A DNA stretch of 64,000 bases from Bacillus sp. F19 (GCA_023823795.1 CP085710.1:3436001-3500000), one strand, 5' to 3'; positions 27,391 to 36,012 are shown, counted from the stretch's first letter. Program-made: numbers and translations. Notes: generated by a model not told the origin, from the letters alone.

Positions 27391-28317
27391 ATGAAAAAAT
27401 GGCTGATCGGAGCAGGCATTGTTCTCTCCTATATTTTTATCGTGGGATTCTTTTTTACCAATCAGATGATGTATATGAAAAAGAAGACGGATAAAGAAAT
27501 TATTGACCGTGAAAAAAAGGACGGACATTACGATGAGAAGGAATATGATTCTTATAACAAAATTGAAGTTTCCATCCCTTCGAAATTCGGCTATGACATT
27601 AAAGGCATGCTCATCGCCCCTCATAAAACCTATTCATATGTGATTATTTGCCACGGAGTCACGATGAACCGGTATAATTCCATCAAGTACATGAAGCTCT
27701 TTTTAAACAGGGGAATGAACGTGCTGATCTATGATCACCGCAGACACGGGGAAACGGGCGGCAAAACGACGAGCTTCGGACATTATGAAAAATTTGACTT
27801 GCAGTCTGTTGTGCACTGGCTGAAAGATCGGGTTGGCGATGAACTGCATCTCGGTATTCACGGAGAATCAATGGGAGCTGTTACCACGCTGCTTTATGCA
27901 GGTCTGATTGAAGACGGGGCTGATTATTATATTGCCGATTGCCCATTTTCTGATTTACAGGAGCAGCTGCTGTACCGCTTAAAATCTGATTTTCGTCTTC
28001 CCGGCTATTTAGTCATGCCGATTGCAAGACGGTTTCTTAAGCTGCGCGACGGCTATTCTCTGCAGGATGTCTCCCCCATTGCTGTAATTGACCGGATCCA
28101 ACATCCTGTTTTATTTATTCACAGCAAGGACGACGATTACATACCAGCTGCGATGACACAGCAATTGTTTGATAAAAAGCCTGGCTTCAAAAAGATTTAC
28201 TTTGCTGATAAAGGCGCGCATGCTATGTCCTATACCGAAAACCGGGAAGAATATGAACGCATCATTGATGAGTTTTTTGAGGAATTGAAGAAAAAACGGC
28301 ACACTGCCAAGCTATAA
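27391..28317 (+). CDS. yqkD: Alpha/beta hydrolase with N-terminal membrane anchor (YqkD)
   Basis: A 308-aa hydrolase. One membrane helix covers residues 3-22 (WLIGAGIVLSYIFIVGFFF). The nucleophile Ser is in the elbow GIHGESMGAVTT, the acid in HSKDDDYIPA and the His in KGAHAMSY. The ATG at 27391 follows GAGAGG. Corresponds to YqkD; the substrate is unknown. Confidence 0.9.
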   Translation: MKKWLIGAGIVLSYIFIVGFFFTNQMMYMKKKTDKEIIDREKKDGHYDEKEYDSYNKIEVSIPSKFGYDIKGMLIAPHKTYSYVIICHGVTMNRYNSIKYMKLFLNRGMNVLIYDHRRHGETGGKTTSFGHYEKFDLQSVVHWLKDRVGDELHLGIHGESMGAVTTLLYAGLIEDGADYYIADCPFSDLQEQLLYRLKSDFRLPGYLVMPIARRFLKLRDGYSLQDVSPIAVIDRIQHPVLFIHSKDDDYIPAAMTQQLFDKKPGFKKIYFADKGAHAMSYTENREEYERIIDEFFEELKKKRHTAKL

Positions 28318-28318
28318 G

Positions 28319-28355
28319 AGAAATGCCCGGATTCAAGGGTTGAATCCGGGCATTT
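28319..28355. terminator. Bidirectional terminator between yqkD and yqkC
   Basis: Perfect 16-bp stem AAATGCCCGGATTCAA with its complement around GGG. It serves the two convergent genes. Confidence 0.88.
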
Positions 28356-28359
28356 CGTT

Positions 28360-28602
28360 TTAACCAAGAACATCTGTTATTTCTTTCATGTTTTCACCCA
28401 TATAGGCGATGGCCTCGTCAATCGTGGCAAACTCTTTTGCCTCAAAGGTCATTTCATCCTGCAGAAGCCAGACATCTTTCTTATCCTCGTATACTCCCCC
28501 GATGGACCAATGAAGCAGAGTATAAGGATGATTGCTGTTTAAAAAGGAAACCCATGTTTTATTCAATGCAATATTTTTAAGTGACGTTAAGCGATCCTTC
28601 AT
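28360..28602 (-). CDS. yqkC: YqkC, DUF2552 protein
   Basis: An 80-aa soluble protein ([20 protein letters not shown]; middle [20 protein letters not shown]). ATG 28602 has AGGTGG at 8 bases; an in-frame GTG lies four codons earlier inside that site. Size and position match YqkC. No known function. Confidence 0.85.
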   Translation of the reverse strand: MKDRLTSLKNIALNKTWVSFLNSNHPYTLLHWSIGGVYEDKKDVWLLQDEMTFEAKEFATIDEAIAYMGENMKEITDVLG

Positions 28603-28615
28603 CTTTTTCTCCACC

Positions 28616-28942
28616 TCACTTTACTGTCAAGCTCATGCGGGGATTCAAGATTTGCGAAGGACACGTCAGCATGTATGTGTTTGCTGTTTCATTAAAATCG
28701 ATGGTCATTTTTTCATCTAAGAAAACCATTTTAGATTTCTCAACAAGAACTGGAAATGCGTTTGTTTCGATTTCCAGATCATCACTGTCTTTTTCATCTA
28801 TGAGCCAAAGTGCCGTAACACCGCTGACAACGCAGCCGCAGCCGTCTGTATCATATTTTAGTTTGATGTGCTTATCTGAATTCTCCTGCACGTTCCCTGA
28901 AATTTTTTTGATTGCACGATCTGTCCATTTTATTTCCATCAT
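28616..28942 (-). CDS. yqkB: YqkB, HesB/IscA-like protein
   Basis: A 108-aa protein with the overall HesB/IscA-like (FeS biogenesis) fold: [20 protein letters not shown] at the start, central [13 protein letters not shown], and [11 protein letters not shown] near the end. The usual C-terminal CxC pair of A-type carriers is not present; it has GCGC and a single later Cys, as in the YqkB group. Two adjacent ATGs (28942, 28939) fit the GGAG site equally well. Close to the CDGSH gene, also an iron-sulfur protein. Confidence 0.85.
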   Translation of the reverse strand: MMEIKWTDRAIKKISGNVQENSDKHIKLKYDTDGCGCVVSGVTALWLIDEKDSDDLEIETNAFPVLVEKSKMVFLDEKMTIDFNETANTYMLTCPSQILNPRMSLTVK

Positions 28943-29017
28943 CTATGTCTCCTCATTTCAGCTTGCTTACGGTCATTTTATCATAAGTTTCCAAAACACG
29001 CATAAGGTGAAACTTTC

Positions 29018-29050
29018 ATCAAAAAGGGATGTTTTTGCCCTTTTTGATGA
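29018..29050. terminator. Stable hairpin before the structured element
   Basis: ATCAAAAAGGG pairs perfectly with CCCTTTTTGAT around ATGTTTTTG. It lies between the divergent yqkB and CDGSH genes. Without a clear T-run outside the stem it may be part of a leader rather than a terminator. Confidence 0.45.
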
Positions 29051-29060
29051 TTAGTTGAAC

Positions 29061-29187
29061 CAATCGGGCTTTTACGGGCAGTTTTCCCCACTGATACTTT
29101 ATAGAGCCATAAAACTTTGAGGCGGGGATATTACTGCCCGTTAATGCGGGATGAGAGCTTGCTTTGTCACATTGAAATGCCCGATTG
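29061..29187 (+). ncRNA. Nested inverted repeats: candidate structured RNA or small mobile element
   Basis: CAATCGGGC (29061-29069) pairs with GCCCGATTG (29179-29187). Inside, ACGGGCAGT (29074-29082) pairs with ACTGCCCGT (29133-29141) and TCCCC (29085-29089) with GGGGA (29124-29128). No ORF is present. It ends about 37 bases before the CDGSH gene and could be its leader, a separate small RNA, or a MITE with 9-bp terminal repeats. No target-site duplication is visible. The strand is assigned by the downstream gene. No known riboswitch class was recognised. Confidence 0.4.
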
Positions 29188-29224
29188 AATACTTGTGTGA
29201 ATAGATAAAAGGAGGTTATAAAAG

Positions 29225-29422
29225 ATGGATAAAGCTCAAATTAAAGTGAATAATAATGGATCGCTTCGTGTCACCGGTGATGTGGAATTAGTTGACGCAG
29301 AGGGCAACGTGTTTCAAACGAAACAAAGCTTTTCCCTATGCCGCTGCGGGTTATCAAAGAGGATGCCGTTTTGTGATGGATCTCATAAGGGTACGTTTCA
29401 GTCGGTTGTACGCGCTGAATAA
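29225..29422 (+). CDS. CDGSH iron-sulfur domain protein
   Basis: A 65-aa protein with the motif CRCGLSKRMPFCDGSH, which holds the three Cys and one His that bind a 2Fe-2S cluster. The family is involved in redox or cluster transfer; the role in bacteria is open. GGAGG precedes the ATG. The two preceding features may regulate it. Confidence 0.9.
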   Translation: MDKAQIKVNNNGSLRVTGDVELVDAEGNVFQTKQSFSLCRCGLSKRMPFCDGSHKGTFQSVVRAE

Positions 29423-29457
29423 CAGGCTGGCTGACAAATTCACTATGCTGAAAAAGC

Positions 29458-29555
29458 TTTATAGCTAAAAACCTGATTTTATTAGCCGTTTCGAGATTTT
29501 ATTAGCCAAACTTCTGATTTTTATAGCTGAATTGCCATTTTTATTAGTAAAAGGC
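29458..29555. repeat. Short tandem array B (20-22-bp unit)
   Basis: Units such as ATTTTATTAGCCGTTTCGAG repeat about four times with the word TTTATTAGCC (or TTATAGCTG) kept and the rest varied. No ORF covers it. Confidence 0.75.
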
Positions 29556-29669
29556 TTTTTGGACAAAATCCGTTTATTCTTTTTCCAGCCGTTTTTCTCT
29601 TTGTATTAGCCTGAAGTTATTCTAACTTTTTCACTTTCATGCGGAGCACCGATAATTCTGCAAAACCAA

Positions 29670-29700
29670 AAAAGGACTGTCTCAAAAGACAGTCTATTTC
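29670..29700 (-). terminator. Terminator after yqjX
   Basis: GACTGTCT and AGACAGTC pair around CAAA, with TCCTTTTTT following on the minus strand. It overlaps the yqjX stop. Confidence 0.85.
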
Positions 29701-30023
29701 TCGCGGATATCTGTTATTTTGTTCAATGGCAGATCAAAGCGGGCTTCTTCTCCATTCACGATCCGAATGCATCCGCGGATCGGATCTACATAATGCACAT
29801 ATCCTTCCTGCACATGAAAACCATGATTTTCATAGTACGTAAAAGCAAGCTCACGGTTTTCTTCCATGGCAAGACTGATCAATTCATTGAAATGCTCCAG
29901 CTGCTGCTCATCCACCGCAGGCTTTGCTGCATATCCCTGTTCGATCTCAAGCTCCCGCAAAATTTTCACATGCTCAGGCAGCATCATGGATGTCCATTTG
30001 ATATTGCCCCGATCCCGAATCAT
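29694..30023 (-). CDS. yqjX: YolD-like protein (YqjX)
   Basis: A 109-aa protein with the YolD signature: RDRGNIKWTSMMLPEHVKIL at the N-terminus. YolD-like proteins are encoded next to Y-family polymerases of the UvrX/YqjW type and are thought to accompany them. It sits 17 bases after yqjW, with AAAAGGAGG before its ATG, and should share the SOS promoter. Confidence 0.9.
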   Translation of the reverse strand: MIRDRGNIKWTSMMLPEHVKILRELEIEQGYAAKPAVDEQQLEHFNELISLAMEENRELAFTYYENHGFHVQEGYVHYVDPIRGCIRIVNGEEARFDLPLNKITDIREK

Positions 30024-30040
30024 AACGATCCCTCCTTTTG

Positions 30041-31303
30041 TTAAGCTTTGTGTCCGCCGACAAGCTTGGCGCGGTGCCTCGCGGTGCCGGCGTTTGTATA
30101 GGAAACAGCGCGCAGCAGGGCATTTGAGCCGTATTTCCCCCGAATGGAGTCCATCACATAACCGAGGATCTGTTCTTTTTCACGGTTAGGCTGAAACAAA
30201 TCCAGCTGCATTTCGGCATCATCTTCAATATTGGACAGAGCAATTGAAATTTTCCGGACGGTTTTATTTGCATAAAATTGATCAAATAATGCGATGCATG
30301 TTTCGTAAAGCTCCATTGTGATATTGGTCGGCTGGCGCATCGTCCGGGAGCGGTGAAATCCGCCTCCAAGTTCATCGTGACTGTAGCCGATCCCAAGGCT
30401 GACCGTTCTGCCCGCTTTCCGGTGGCTGCGTGCTCTTCTTGCGACCTCCTCGCACATCTCAAGGATGACATGCTTCACTTCTTTCGGGTCGGGATAGTCC
30501 CGCATTAAGATCTGGCTTTTGCCGAAGCTGATCTGCCCCTGCAGAATCGGTGCCCCAATTTCAGACAGGTCAACGCCCCAAGCATGATAATAGAGCTGAT
30601 TTCCCATAATGCCAAATTTCTTCTCCAGCACCTCTAGCGGATGACGCGCAAGCTGCCCCACATTAAAGATTCCCATTCGGTTCAGCGTTTTTTCAACCTG
30701 GCTGCCGATGCCCCACATCTTCCGGAGCGGCGTGACCTTCCAGAGCTTTTCCTTCACATCATCGTACGTCCATTCCGCAATTCCTTTTTTCTTCGCCTCC
30801 AAATCAAGGCAGACTTTAGAGAGCAGCATATTAGGACCGATGCCAATCGCACACGGGAGGGAAAATTCGCGCTCCATATCATCTCTGATTTTGTCTGCAA
30901 TGGTCCAGGCATCTCCCCATATCCCCTCAACTCCATCGACTTGAATAAAGCTCTCGTCCACACTGTACGTATGGATGGCATCCTTTGGAACGTACCGGTG
31001 GAAGAGGCGCGTAAGCTCGGTTGAGATCCGGACAAAGGATGCCATCTTTGCATTTACAATGTGAATGCGGGGATCTTTTGGAATTTCGAACAAACGAGAT
31101 CCTGTTTTAATGCCAAATTCCTTTTTCAGACAAGGTGAAGCTGCAAGCACAATGCTCCCCTGCCGCTCTGTATCGCCGACAACAGCTAAATGGCATGTCA
31201 GCGGATCGAGTCCATACAGGACCGCTGCGCAGCTTGCATAAAAGCTTTTCATGTCAATGCACAGAATTTTTCGTTTTGGAAATTGACTGTAATCCTCAAT
31301 CAT
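30041..31303 (-). CDS. yqjW: Y-family DNA polymerase (YqjW / PolY2, UvrX-like)
   Basis: A 420-aa translesion polymerase. Catalytic residues are in CIDMKSFYASCAAV (Asp) and SVDESFIQVDGV (Asp-Glu). The little-finger domain lies at about residues 240-350. A beta-clamp binding motif QLDLF is near residue 378. ATG 31303 has GGGGAG upstream. Two LexA boxes lie just before it, so the gene is a member of the SOS regulon. Confidence 0.94.
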   Translation of the reverse strand: MIEDYSQFPKRKILCIDMKSFYASCAAVLYGLDPLTCHLAVVGDTERQGSIVLAASPCLKKEFGIKTGSRLFEIPKDPRIHIVNAKMASFVRISTELTRLFHRYVPKDAIHTYSVDESFIQVDGVEGIWGDAWTIADKIRDDMEREFSLPCAIGIGPNMLLSKVCLDLEAKKKGIAEWTYDDVKEKLWKVTPLRKMWGIGSQVEKTLNRMGIFNVGQLARHPLEVLEKKFGIMGNQLYYHAWGVDLSEIGAPILQGQISFGKSQILMRDYPDPKEVKHVILEMCEEVARRARSHRKAGRTVSLGIGYSHDELGGGFHRSRTMRQPTNITMELYETCIALFDQFYANKTVRKISIALSNIEDDAEMQLDLFQPNREKEQILGYVMDSIRGKYGSNALLRAVSYTNAGTARHRAKLVGGHKA

Positions 31304-31322
31304 AGTTCTTACTCCCCACAAC

Positions 31323-31336
31323 AGAATATATGTTCG
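31323..31336. promoter_or_regulatory. LexA (SOS) box 1 of yqjW
   Basis: AGAATATATGTTCG keeps the right half of CGAACNNNNGTTCG fully and three of five bases of the left half. Confidence 0.6.
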
Positions 31337-31361
31337 CGTTTATTATATGATTAATAGTAAG

Positions 31362-31375
31362 CGAATATACGTTCG
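31362..31375. promoter_or_regulatory. LexA (SOS) box 2 of yqjW
   Basis: CGAATATACGTTCG differs from the CGAACNNNNGTTCG consensus at one base. It lies about 60 bases before the start codon of yqjW. Confidence 0.85.
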
Positions 31376-31399
31376 ATTTCAATGGTAGTTTTCGCCAAG

Positions 31400-31516
31400 A
31401 AAAGCGGAACCGAATGCTTAGCGCAGGCAGACAGAAAAGGATCCGACAGAAAAGGCGCTTTTTGCCTTTACTGGCGGATCCTTTCTGGCCGAGGAGTTAG
31501 GAGGTGGAGCTGGACA
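31400..31516 (+). repeat. Hairpin repeat element, copy 3
   Basis: Starts AAAAGCGGAACCGAATG; arms GGATCCGACAGAAAAGG and CCTTTACTGGCGGATCC; ends GGTGGAGCTGGACA. Loop of the second type (GCGCTTTTTG). It lies about 25 bases beyond the SOS boxes, upstream of yqzH. Confidence 0.85.
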
Positions 31517-31590
31517 TCAAGAAAAGCTGAATTGACTGCTTGGCATCCGCTGAAAACCCGCTTATAATCATGTGTAAGAAGAGGTGGAAC

Positions 31591-31779
31591 ATGAACGAAA
31601 AGTGGATTTATAAAATGATTCAGCAATCCTTTCAGCAGTATGAGCTAGAGGGATCGCTTAGTGAAAAAGAAGCACATGAACTTGTTGCAAAAGTAATAGA
31701 AAAAAAGCAAGAAGAAACGGAATGGTTTGAAGTAGTTGAGGATGTTGTGTATGGATATGTGACGAATCAGGAGCTATAG
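31591..31779 (+). CDS. yqzH: YqzH-like protein
   Basis: A 62-aa acidic protein (MNEKWIYKMIQQSFQQYELE; LVAKVIEKKQEETEWFEVVE). ATG 31591 follows AGAGGTGG. Position near yqjW and size match YqzH. Function unknown. The frame is open upstream through the end of the repeat, which is not part of the gene. Confidence 0.8.
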   Translation: MNEKWIYKMIQQSFQQYELEGSLSEKEAHELVAKVIEKKQEETEWFEVVEDVVYGYVTNQEL

Positions 31780-31782
31780 TCA

Positions 31783-31849
31783 GAAAGCGGAACCGGCCAT
31801 TCAGATATGGCAGGGAGATAAGAACTCAACAGAAAAGGCCAGGTTTGAC
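31783..31849 (+). repeat. Hairpin repeat element, copy 4 (left part only)
   Basis: AGAAAGCGGAACCGGCCATT, then GGGAGATAAGAACTCAACAG and AAAAGGCCAGGTTTGAC; the right arm is lost. Confidence 0.7.
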
Positions 31850-31860
31850 ACAGCCGCTTG

Positions 31861-32024
31861 TATCATACAGCCGAAATGAGGATTTTTACAGCCGTTTTTT
31901 CAAATCTTTCAGTCGTTTTCGGTTTTTATTCAGCCAAAGCGTTTTTTTTTTGCTTCAGCCGTTTTCAGCTAATAGGGCCGCTTTTTTCTACTATCAGCCT
32001 GCCTTCAGCTTTTTCAGCCGAATG
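31861..32024. repeat. Short tandem array C (about 22-24-bp unit)
   Basis: Repeated words TTTCAGCCGTTTT, TTTCAGTCGTTTTC and ATTCAGCCAAAGCG follow each other about six times. The plus-strand frames over it are low-complexity and not genes. Confidence 0.7.
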
Positions 32025-32129
32025 CCGTAAGCAGAGAAATTCAGCTGGAAAACGTAAAAGATGAAAAAACAACTCAATCTGAAAAGAGCGTCTTTAGCGT
32101 AAAAACCGCATTCCAGCCCCTGTAAAAGC

Positions 32130-32158
32130 ACAAAACCGGCCGATGGGCCGGTTTTGTT
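32130..32158 (-). terminator. Terminator after yqjQ
   Basis: CAAAACCGGCC and GGCCGGTTTTG pair around GATG just after the yqjQ stop. Confidence 0.88.
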
Positions 32159-32953
32159 TTATTTCCTTGATAACGCCTTCCCCGCCACTTTTTCAAACAA
32201 ACGGGGCATAAGCTGATAAAAGCTGCTGCCCGCATTCATCCAGCCGGGCAAGTTAATTTCACGCCTGTCAGAGAGCATAGAGCCCACAATCTTCTCTGAC
32301 ACCCTATCAGGATTCAGCATAAAACGCTCCACATTTTTTACATAGTTGCCGCTTTGGTCGGCGATTTCGAAAAAGTCTGTTTTAATAGGGCCCGGATTAA
32401 CCGATGTGACATGAATATTCGTTTCTAAAAGCTCCATCCGCAGGCTGTTTGTAAACCCGAGCACGGCATGCTTGGAAGCAGCATACAAGCTTGATTTAGG
32501 CGTGGCAAGCTTTCCTGCCTGTGAAGCGATATTGATGATATGGCCATCGTTTCGCTTCTTCATGGAAGGAAGCACCATTTTTGTGCATGCGATTAAGCCG
32601 AAGACGTTCACTTCAAACATCGATTTCATTTCCTCAAGAGTAGCATCCAGAACGGTGTTGAAAATACCGAATCCGGCATTATTAACGAGAACATCAATTT
32701 GCGGAATGTCATTCATCATCCGGTCAAATGTCTGCTGAACAGCATTCAGATCACTGACATCGAGCTGATAGTAAAGACACGAAACATGGTAGTTTTTTGC
32801 AATGTGTTCCGCAGCAGCAGCCAGACGGTCCGATCTTCTGGCAAGTAAAATGGGATGTCCGCCGCTCTTGGCCACGAGCACCGCCATTTTTTCGCCAATT
32901 CCACCCGACGCTCCTGTTACAACTACGTAGCGGTTTTTCAGTTTTTCATTCAT
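32159..32953 (-). CDS. yqjQ: Short-chain dehydrogenase (YqjQ)
   Basis: A 264-aa SDR. Cofactor site VTGASGGIGEKMAV at residue 14; NNAGFG near residue 92; catalytic Tyr and Lys in SLYAASKHAVLGF near residue 155, preceded by IASQAG. ATG 32953 follows GAGGTG. Ten bases separate it from yqjP, so they are co-transcribed. Substrate unknown. Confidence 0.92.
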   Translation of the reverse strand: MNEKLKNRYVVVTGASGGIGEKMAVLVAKSGGHPILLARRSDRLAAAAEHIAKNYHVSCLYYQLDVSDLNAVQQTFDRMMNDIPQIDVLVNNAGFGIFNTVLDATLEEMKSMFEVNVFGLIACTKMVLPSMKKRNDGHIINIASQAGKLATPKSSLYAASKHAVLGFTNSLRMELLETNIHVTSVNPGPIKTDFFEIADQSGNYVKNVERFMLNPDRVSEKIVGSMLSDRREINLPGWMNAGSSFYQLMPRLFEKVAGKALSRK

Positions 32954-32963
32954 TTCGTACACC

Positions 32964-33920
32964 TCAGCAAGAATAAATTTTCTTTGCTCCCTCCATATGC
33001 CCTTTAATTTCTCCCAATGCCTCTAAATAATCCAGCTGTCCGACCGTTTCCGACATTGTGAGCATCAATTGTCTTTTATAAAGATGCGGAAAGAGCCTCT
33101 GACAAGCTTCAAATGCTGTCATCGGTTTTTCTTTTATATAGCCGCGCACTTCAAATGCACGTTCCGCCTGTTTTTTCAAGCGATAGCGAATGAGTTCATG
33201 CGGCTGCAGCACCGTTTCCCCATGCCCTGAAAATACGTTTGAAATTGGAATTTTCAGCAGGGATTTAAATGATTCATTAAATTGGATCTGAGGTCTTGGC
33301 CGCTCTCCCCCATCCATTGGAGGCTCAAGCAGCGGATTTGCCGAAATATGCTGAAGAAGATGATCGCCGCCAAACATCAGGCCATCCTCCGCACGATAAA
33401 GGGCGATATGCGTTTGGGCATGCCCCGGGGTTTCAATCACATGCCAGCCGTCCATGCCTGGAACAGAGTCTCCTTCCCTGAGAGATGATGTTAAGTTCCG
33501 CTTGCATGCATATTTCATCGACGAATCAAACTGAGCCAAATAAGGAAGCAGCTGCTCATCAATGCCAAATTCCGTGAACAGTTTCATAAAGAATTCTTTT
33601 TGAGCAGCCATAAATGACTCATCCTGCATGATCCAAGGCGCATTGTATGGGTGCCCGGTCACATCCACCGATTGAGGCAGGCAATCAAGCAGACCGACAT
33701 GATCTGGATGATGATGCGTCAGGATGACCTGTTCAATATCTTCAATCCTGTATCCGGCCTGCTCCAATTGAGTATTCAGGGCCACGAGGGCTTCTGGTGT
33801 TTTAGGTCCGGCATCAATCAGTGTCAGCCTATCTCCTTTTACAAGGTATACATTCACATCTCCTACTGGAAAAGGAGTCGGCAAGGTTATTTTGATGATC
33901 ATATCTGATTTCGTTTTCAT
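32964..33920 (-). CDS. yqjP: Metallo-beta-lactamase fold hydrolase (YqjP)
   Basis: A 318-aa protein with the metal motif ILTHHHPDHVGLLDC near residue 66, ETPGHAQTHIAL (third His) and GGDHLLQHISANP. A C-terminal helical domain of about 80 residues follows, as in the YqjP group. A hydrolase of unknown substrate. First gene of the yqjP-yqjQ unit. Confidence 0.9.
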   Translation of the reverse strand: MKTKSDMIIKITLPTPFPVGDVNVYLVKGDRLTLIDAGPKTPEALVALNTQLEQAGYRIEDIEQVILTHHHPDHVGLLDCLPQSVDVTGHPYNAPWIMQDESFMAAQKEFFMKLFTEFGIDEQLLPYLAQFDSSMKYACKRNLTSSLREGDSVPGMDGWHVIETPGHAQTHIALYRAEDGLMFGGDHLLQHISANPLLEPPMDGGERPRPQIQFNESFKSLLKIPISNVFSGHGETVLQPHELIRYRLKKQAERAFEVRGYIKEKPMTAFEACQRLFPHLYKRQLMLTMSETVGQLDYLEALGEIKGHMEGAKKIYSC

Positions 33921-34077
33921 ACCATCTTCCTCATTTGTTATTTTTATATAAGTCTAATATATTCAACGCATGACTTATGAATGTTTATTCATTAATTATA
34001 AAGCTTATTTTACACGTTCACTGCAAATGTGTCATTATTTTCAAATAATTCATTGCGGAAATAGAAAAAAAATCAGC

Positions 34078-34107
34078 TTGACAAACACTTGTCCAACCTC
34101 GCATAAT
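34078..34107 (+). promoter_or_regulatory. Sigma-A promoter of the proI T-box transcript
   Basis: TTGACA (34078) and CATAAT (34102) are 18 bases apart. They precede the T-box by about 75 bases. Confidence 0.65.
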
Positions 34108-34184
34108 GATGAACAAATCACTTTAATGCACGAATGCAGGAAATGAATATAGATTGAGCAATGAACAGGAATAGTAAATCAAGC

Positions 34185-34394
34185 AATGATAACAGAGAGT
34201 GAAATCCGCCGGCTGAAAGGTTTCACCATCCTCTTGCAGATTGAACCTGCCCTGTGAGCTCTCAGGCAAACTTGACGTGATCCCTCGTTACGGGATATTA
34301 AGTTGGGGTTATGCATCGCGCATTTCCCAATGAAGGTGGTACCGCGGAAACCTTTTCGTCCTTTATTTTTAATTGGATGAAAAGGTTTTTTTAT
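34185..34394 (+). promoter_or_regulatory. T-box leader before proI (probably proline-specific)
   Basis: The T-box sequence AAGGTGGTACCGCGG is at 34333-34347. A short stem I is closed by AGAGAG and CTCTC, with an inner GTGAAA/TTTCAC hairpin. The specifier region reads GAACCTGCCC, so CCT or another proline codon is likely. Uncharged tRNA-Pro would stabilise the antiterminator and switch on proI. Confidence 0.85.
34349..34394 (+). terminator. T-box terminator hairpin
   Basis: AACCTTTTC and GAAAAGGTT pair around a loop, followed by TTTTTTATTTT. It competes with the antiterminator formed by the T-box sequence. Confidence 0.85.
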
Positions 34395-34417
34395 TTTCAA
34401 AATCAGGAGGAATTCAA

Positions 34418-35257
34418 ATGAAACACATCGCATTTGTAGGTGCAGGATCAATGGCAGAGGCCATCATTAACGGATTAATCAGCGGCGGTGTCTGCCTCCC
34501 TGAACATATAAAAGTCACAAATCGCTCAAGCATAGAAAGGCTGGACTTTCTCAATCAAGCTTACGGAGTGTCGGTTACAAAAAACAAACAGGAAACTGTT
34601 GAAGGTGCTTCCATTATTATCCTTGCAATGAAACCAAAAGATGTTAAAGCAGGAATCGAAAGCATCAGGGATTACGTGGACAGCAGTCAGGTCATTATTT
34701 CCGTTCTCGCAGGCATTTCGAGTGCAACCATCCGGGAGCTTTTAGGAAAAGAGCTGTCCATTATCCGGGCGATGCCAAATACATCTGCTGCGATTCAGAG
34801 ATCGGCAACAGCCCTTGCATGCAATTCAGCGGTAACAGCGGATCAGCTGAAGCAGGCAACCGGGCTTTTTGAAGCAATCGGGACCGTTACCCGTGTTTTA
34901 GAACATCAGCTGGATGCTGTAACAGGTCTTTCCGGAAGCGGTCCTGCTTACGTTTATTACATCGCAGAAGCGCTTGAAAAAGCAGCCGCAGAAACCGGCC
35001 TTGAAAAAGAGACAGCGAAAGCATTGATTGCGCAGACCCTGCTCGGGGCAGCAGAAATGCTGCTGAATTCAGAAAAAGAGCCTGCGCTGCTCCGAAAAGA
35101 GGTCACAAGTCCTGGCGGCACAACTGAGGCTGGCTTGAAAAAGCTTGAGGAGCATGGAGTCAGCGAAGCGATTGCTGCCTGTATTAAAAGAGCGACAGAG
35201 CGTTCACATGAACTTAGAGAGATATTTTCAAAAAATGGATTAAAGGAGCATACTTAA
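34418..35257 (+). CDS. proI: Pyrroline-5-carboxylate reductase
   Basis: A 279-aa enzyme for the last step of proline synthesis, NAD(P)H-dependent. N-terminal nucleotide site HIAFVGAGSMAEAI; MPNTSAAI near residue 125; C-terminal family signature VTSPGGTTEAGLKKLEEHGV. ATG 34418 follows AGGAGG. Controlled by the T-box, so made when charged tRNA-Pro is scarce. Confidence 0.96.
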   Translation: MKHIAFVGAGSMAEAIINGLISGGVCLPEHIKVTNRSSIERLDFLNQAYGVSVTKNKQETVEGASIIILAMKPKDVKAGIESIRDYVDSSQVIISVLAGISSATIRELLGKELSIIRAMPNTSAAIQRSATALACNSAVTADQLKQATGLFEAIGTVTRVLEHQLDAVTGLSGSGPAYVYYIAEALEKAAAETGLEKETAKALIAQTLLGAAEMLLNSEKEPALLRKEVTSPGGTTEAGLKKLEEHGVSEAIAACIKRATERSHELREIFSKNGLKEHT

Positions 35258-35342
35258 AGAGACCCAGTGCAGGAAAAACAGCGGGCTTGTTGAAGTAAAA
35301 AAGCCAAAGTCAAGTAAAGTCATAATTCAGACAGGTGATAAA

Positions 35343-35644
35343 ATGTATACAGTCTTTTCGACTTTTGATGTGCCGAATGAAAAGGCGGATGAAGTCATTA
35401 AAATATATAAGAATCGGTCCCGGTAGACGATGCAGAAGGATTTGTCGATTTTCTCCTTCTCCAAAACGATAAGCGTGCAGGGGAATTAACGGTACAGCTT
35501 ATTTTTAAGCGTAAAGAAGATTACTTGAATTGGGTAAAAAGCGAGGATTTCAAAAAGATTCATGATCTTGAGAAGAAATATCCCGATCAGGAGCTCGCAG
35601 CTGTCATCCCTAAAGTCAATCAATACAAGGTGGTTGCACGATGA
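35343..35644 (+). pseudogene. Broken antibiotic-biosynthesis-monooxygenase (ABM) type gene
   Basis: MYTVFSTFDVPNEKADEVIK then a frameshift near 35420; the other frame continues VDDAEGFVDFLLLQNDKRAG and LIFKRKEDYLNWVKSEDFKK to the TGA at 35642. The fold and the DYLNWVKSEDF motif are those of ABM/HmoA-type heme oxygenases. One frameshift breaks the gene. Confidence 0.75.
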
Positions 35645-36006
35645 GTTTTTTTCCGGCAGACCAAATTGCATGACGTAACCGAAAAAATCTATCAGAAGGC
35701 GCCATCACTGCTGGAGCGATTCGGAGAAAAAGGGAAAGAGAAATGCAAGGAAGATAATCATCATCACTTAAACCATCTTAAAACAGCTTATGACCTGTAA
35801 AATGAACAGGTATTCACAGATTATGCGAATGGCTGAATGGGATTTTAGTGAAGCACGGCATGAAAACACAGCATTTAATTGATAACTTCATGCTAATTAA
35901 AGAAGTTCTCCTCTCAGCTGAAATCAAGGACAGAGAGAAAGTGTCAGCTTATCTTTCATATTTGGATGCTGGTATCAACTCAATTTTAATAGAAAAAGAG
36001 AAATAA
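35641..36006 (+). pseudogene. Broken helical-domain protein with HHHLNHL motif
   Basis: Its ATG overlaps the previous stop by 4 bases. Joined frames read KLHDVTEKIYQKAPSLLERF, then CKEDNHHHLNHLKTAYDL, an in-frame TAA, NEQVFTDYANWLNGILVKHG and LIDNFMLIKEVLLSAEIKDR. At least two frameshifts and one stop. All helical; several His suggest metal or heme binding. Family not recognised. Confidence 0.65.
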
Positions 36007-36012
36007 AGAGAA

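Noticed and set aside
34185-34394. Minus-strand 90-aa frame over the T-box (34179-34451)
   Set aside because: It overlaps a T-box leader with all key parts and has no ribosome site.
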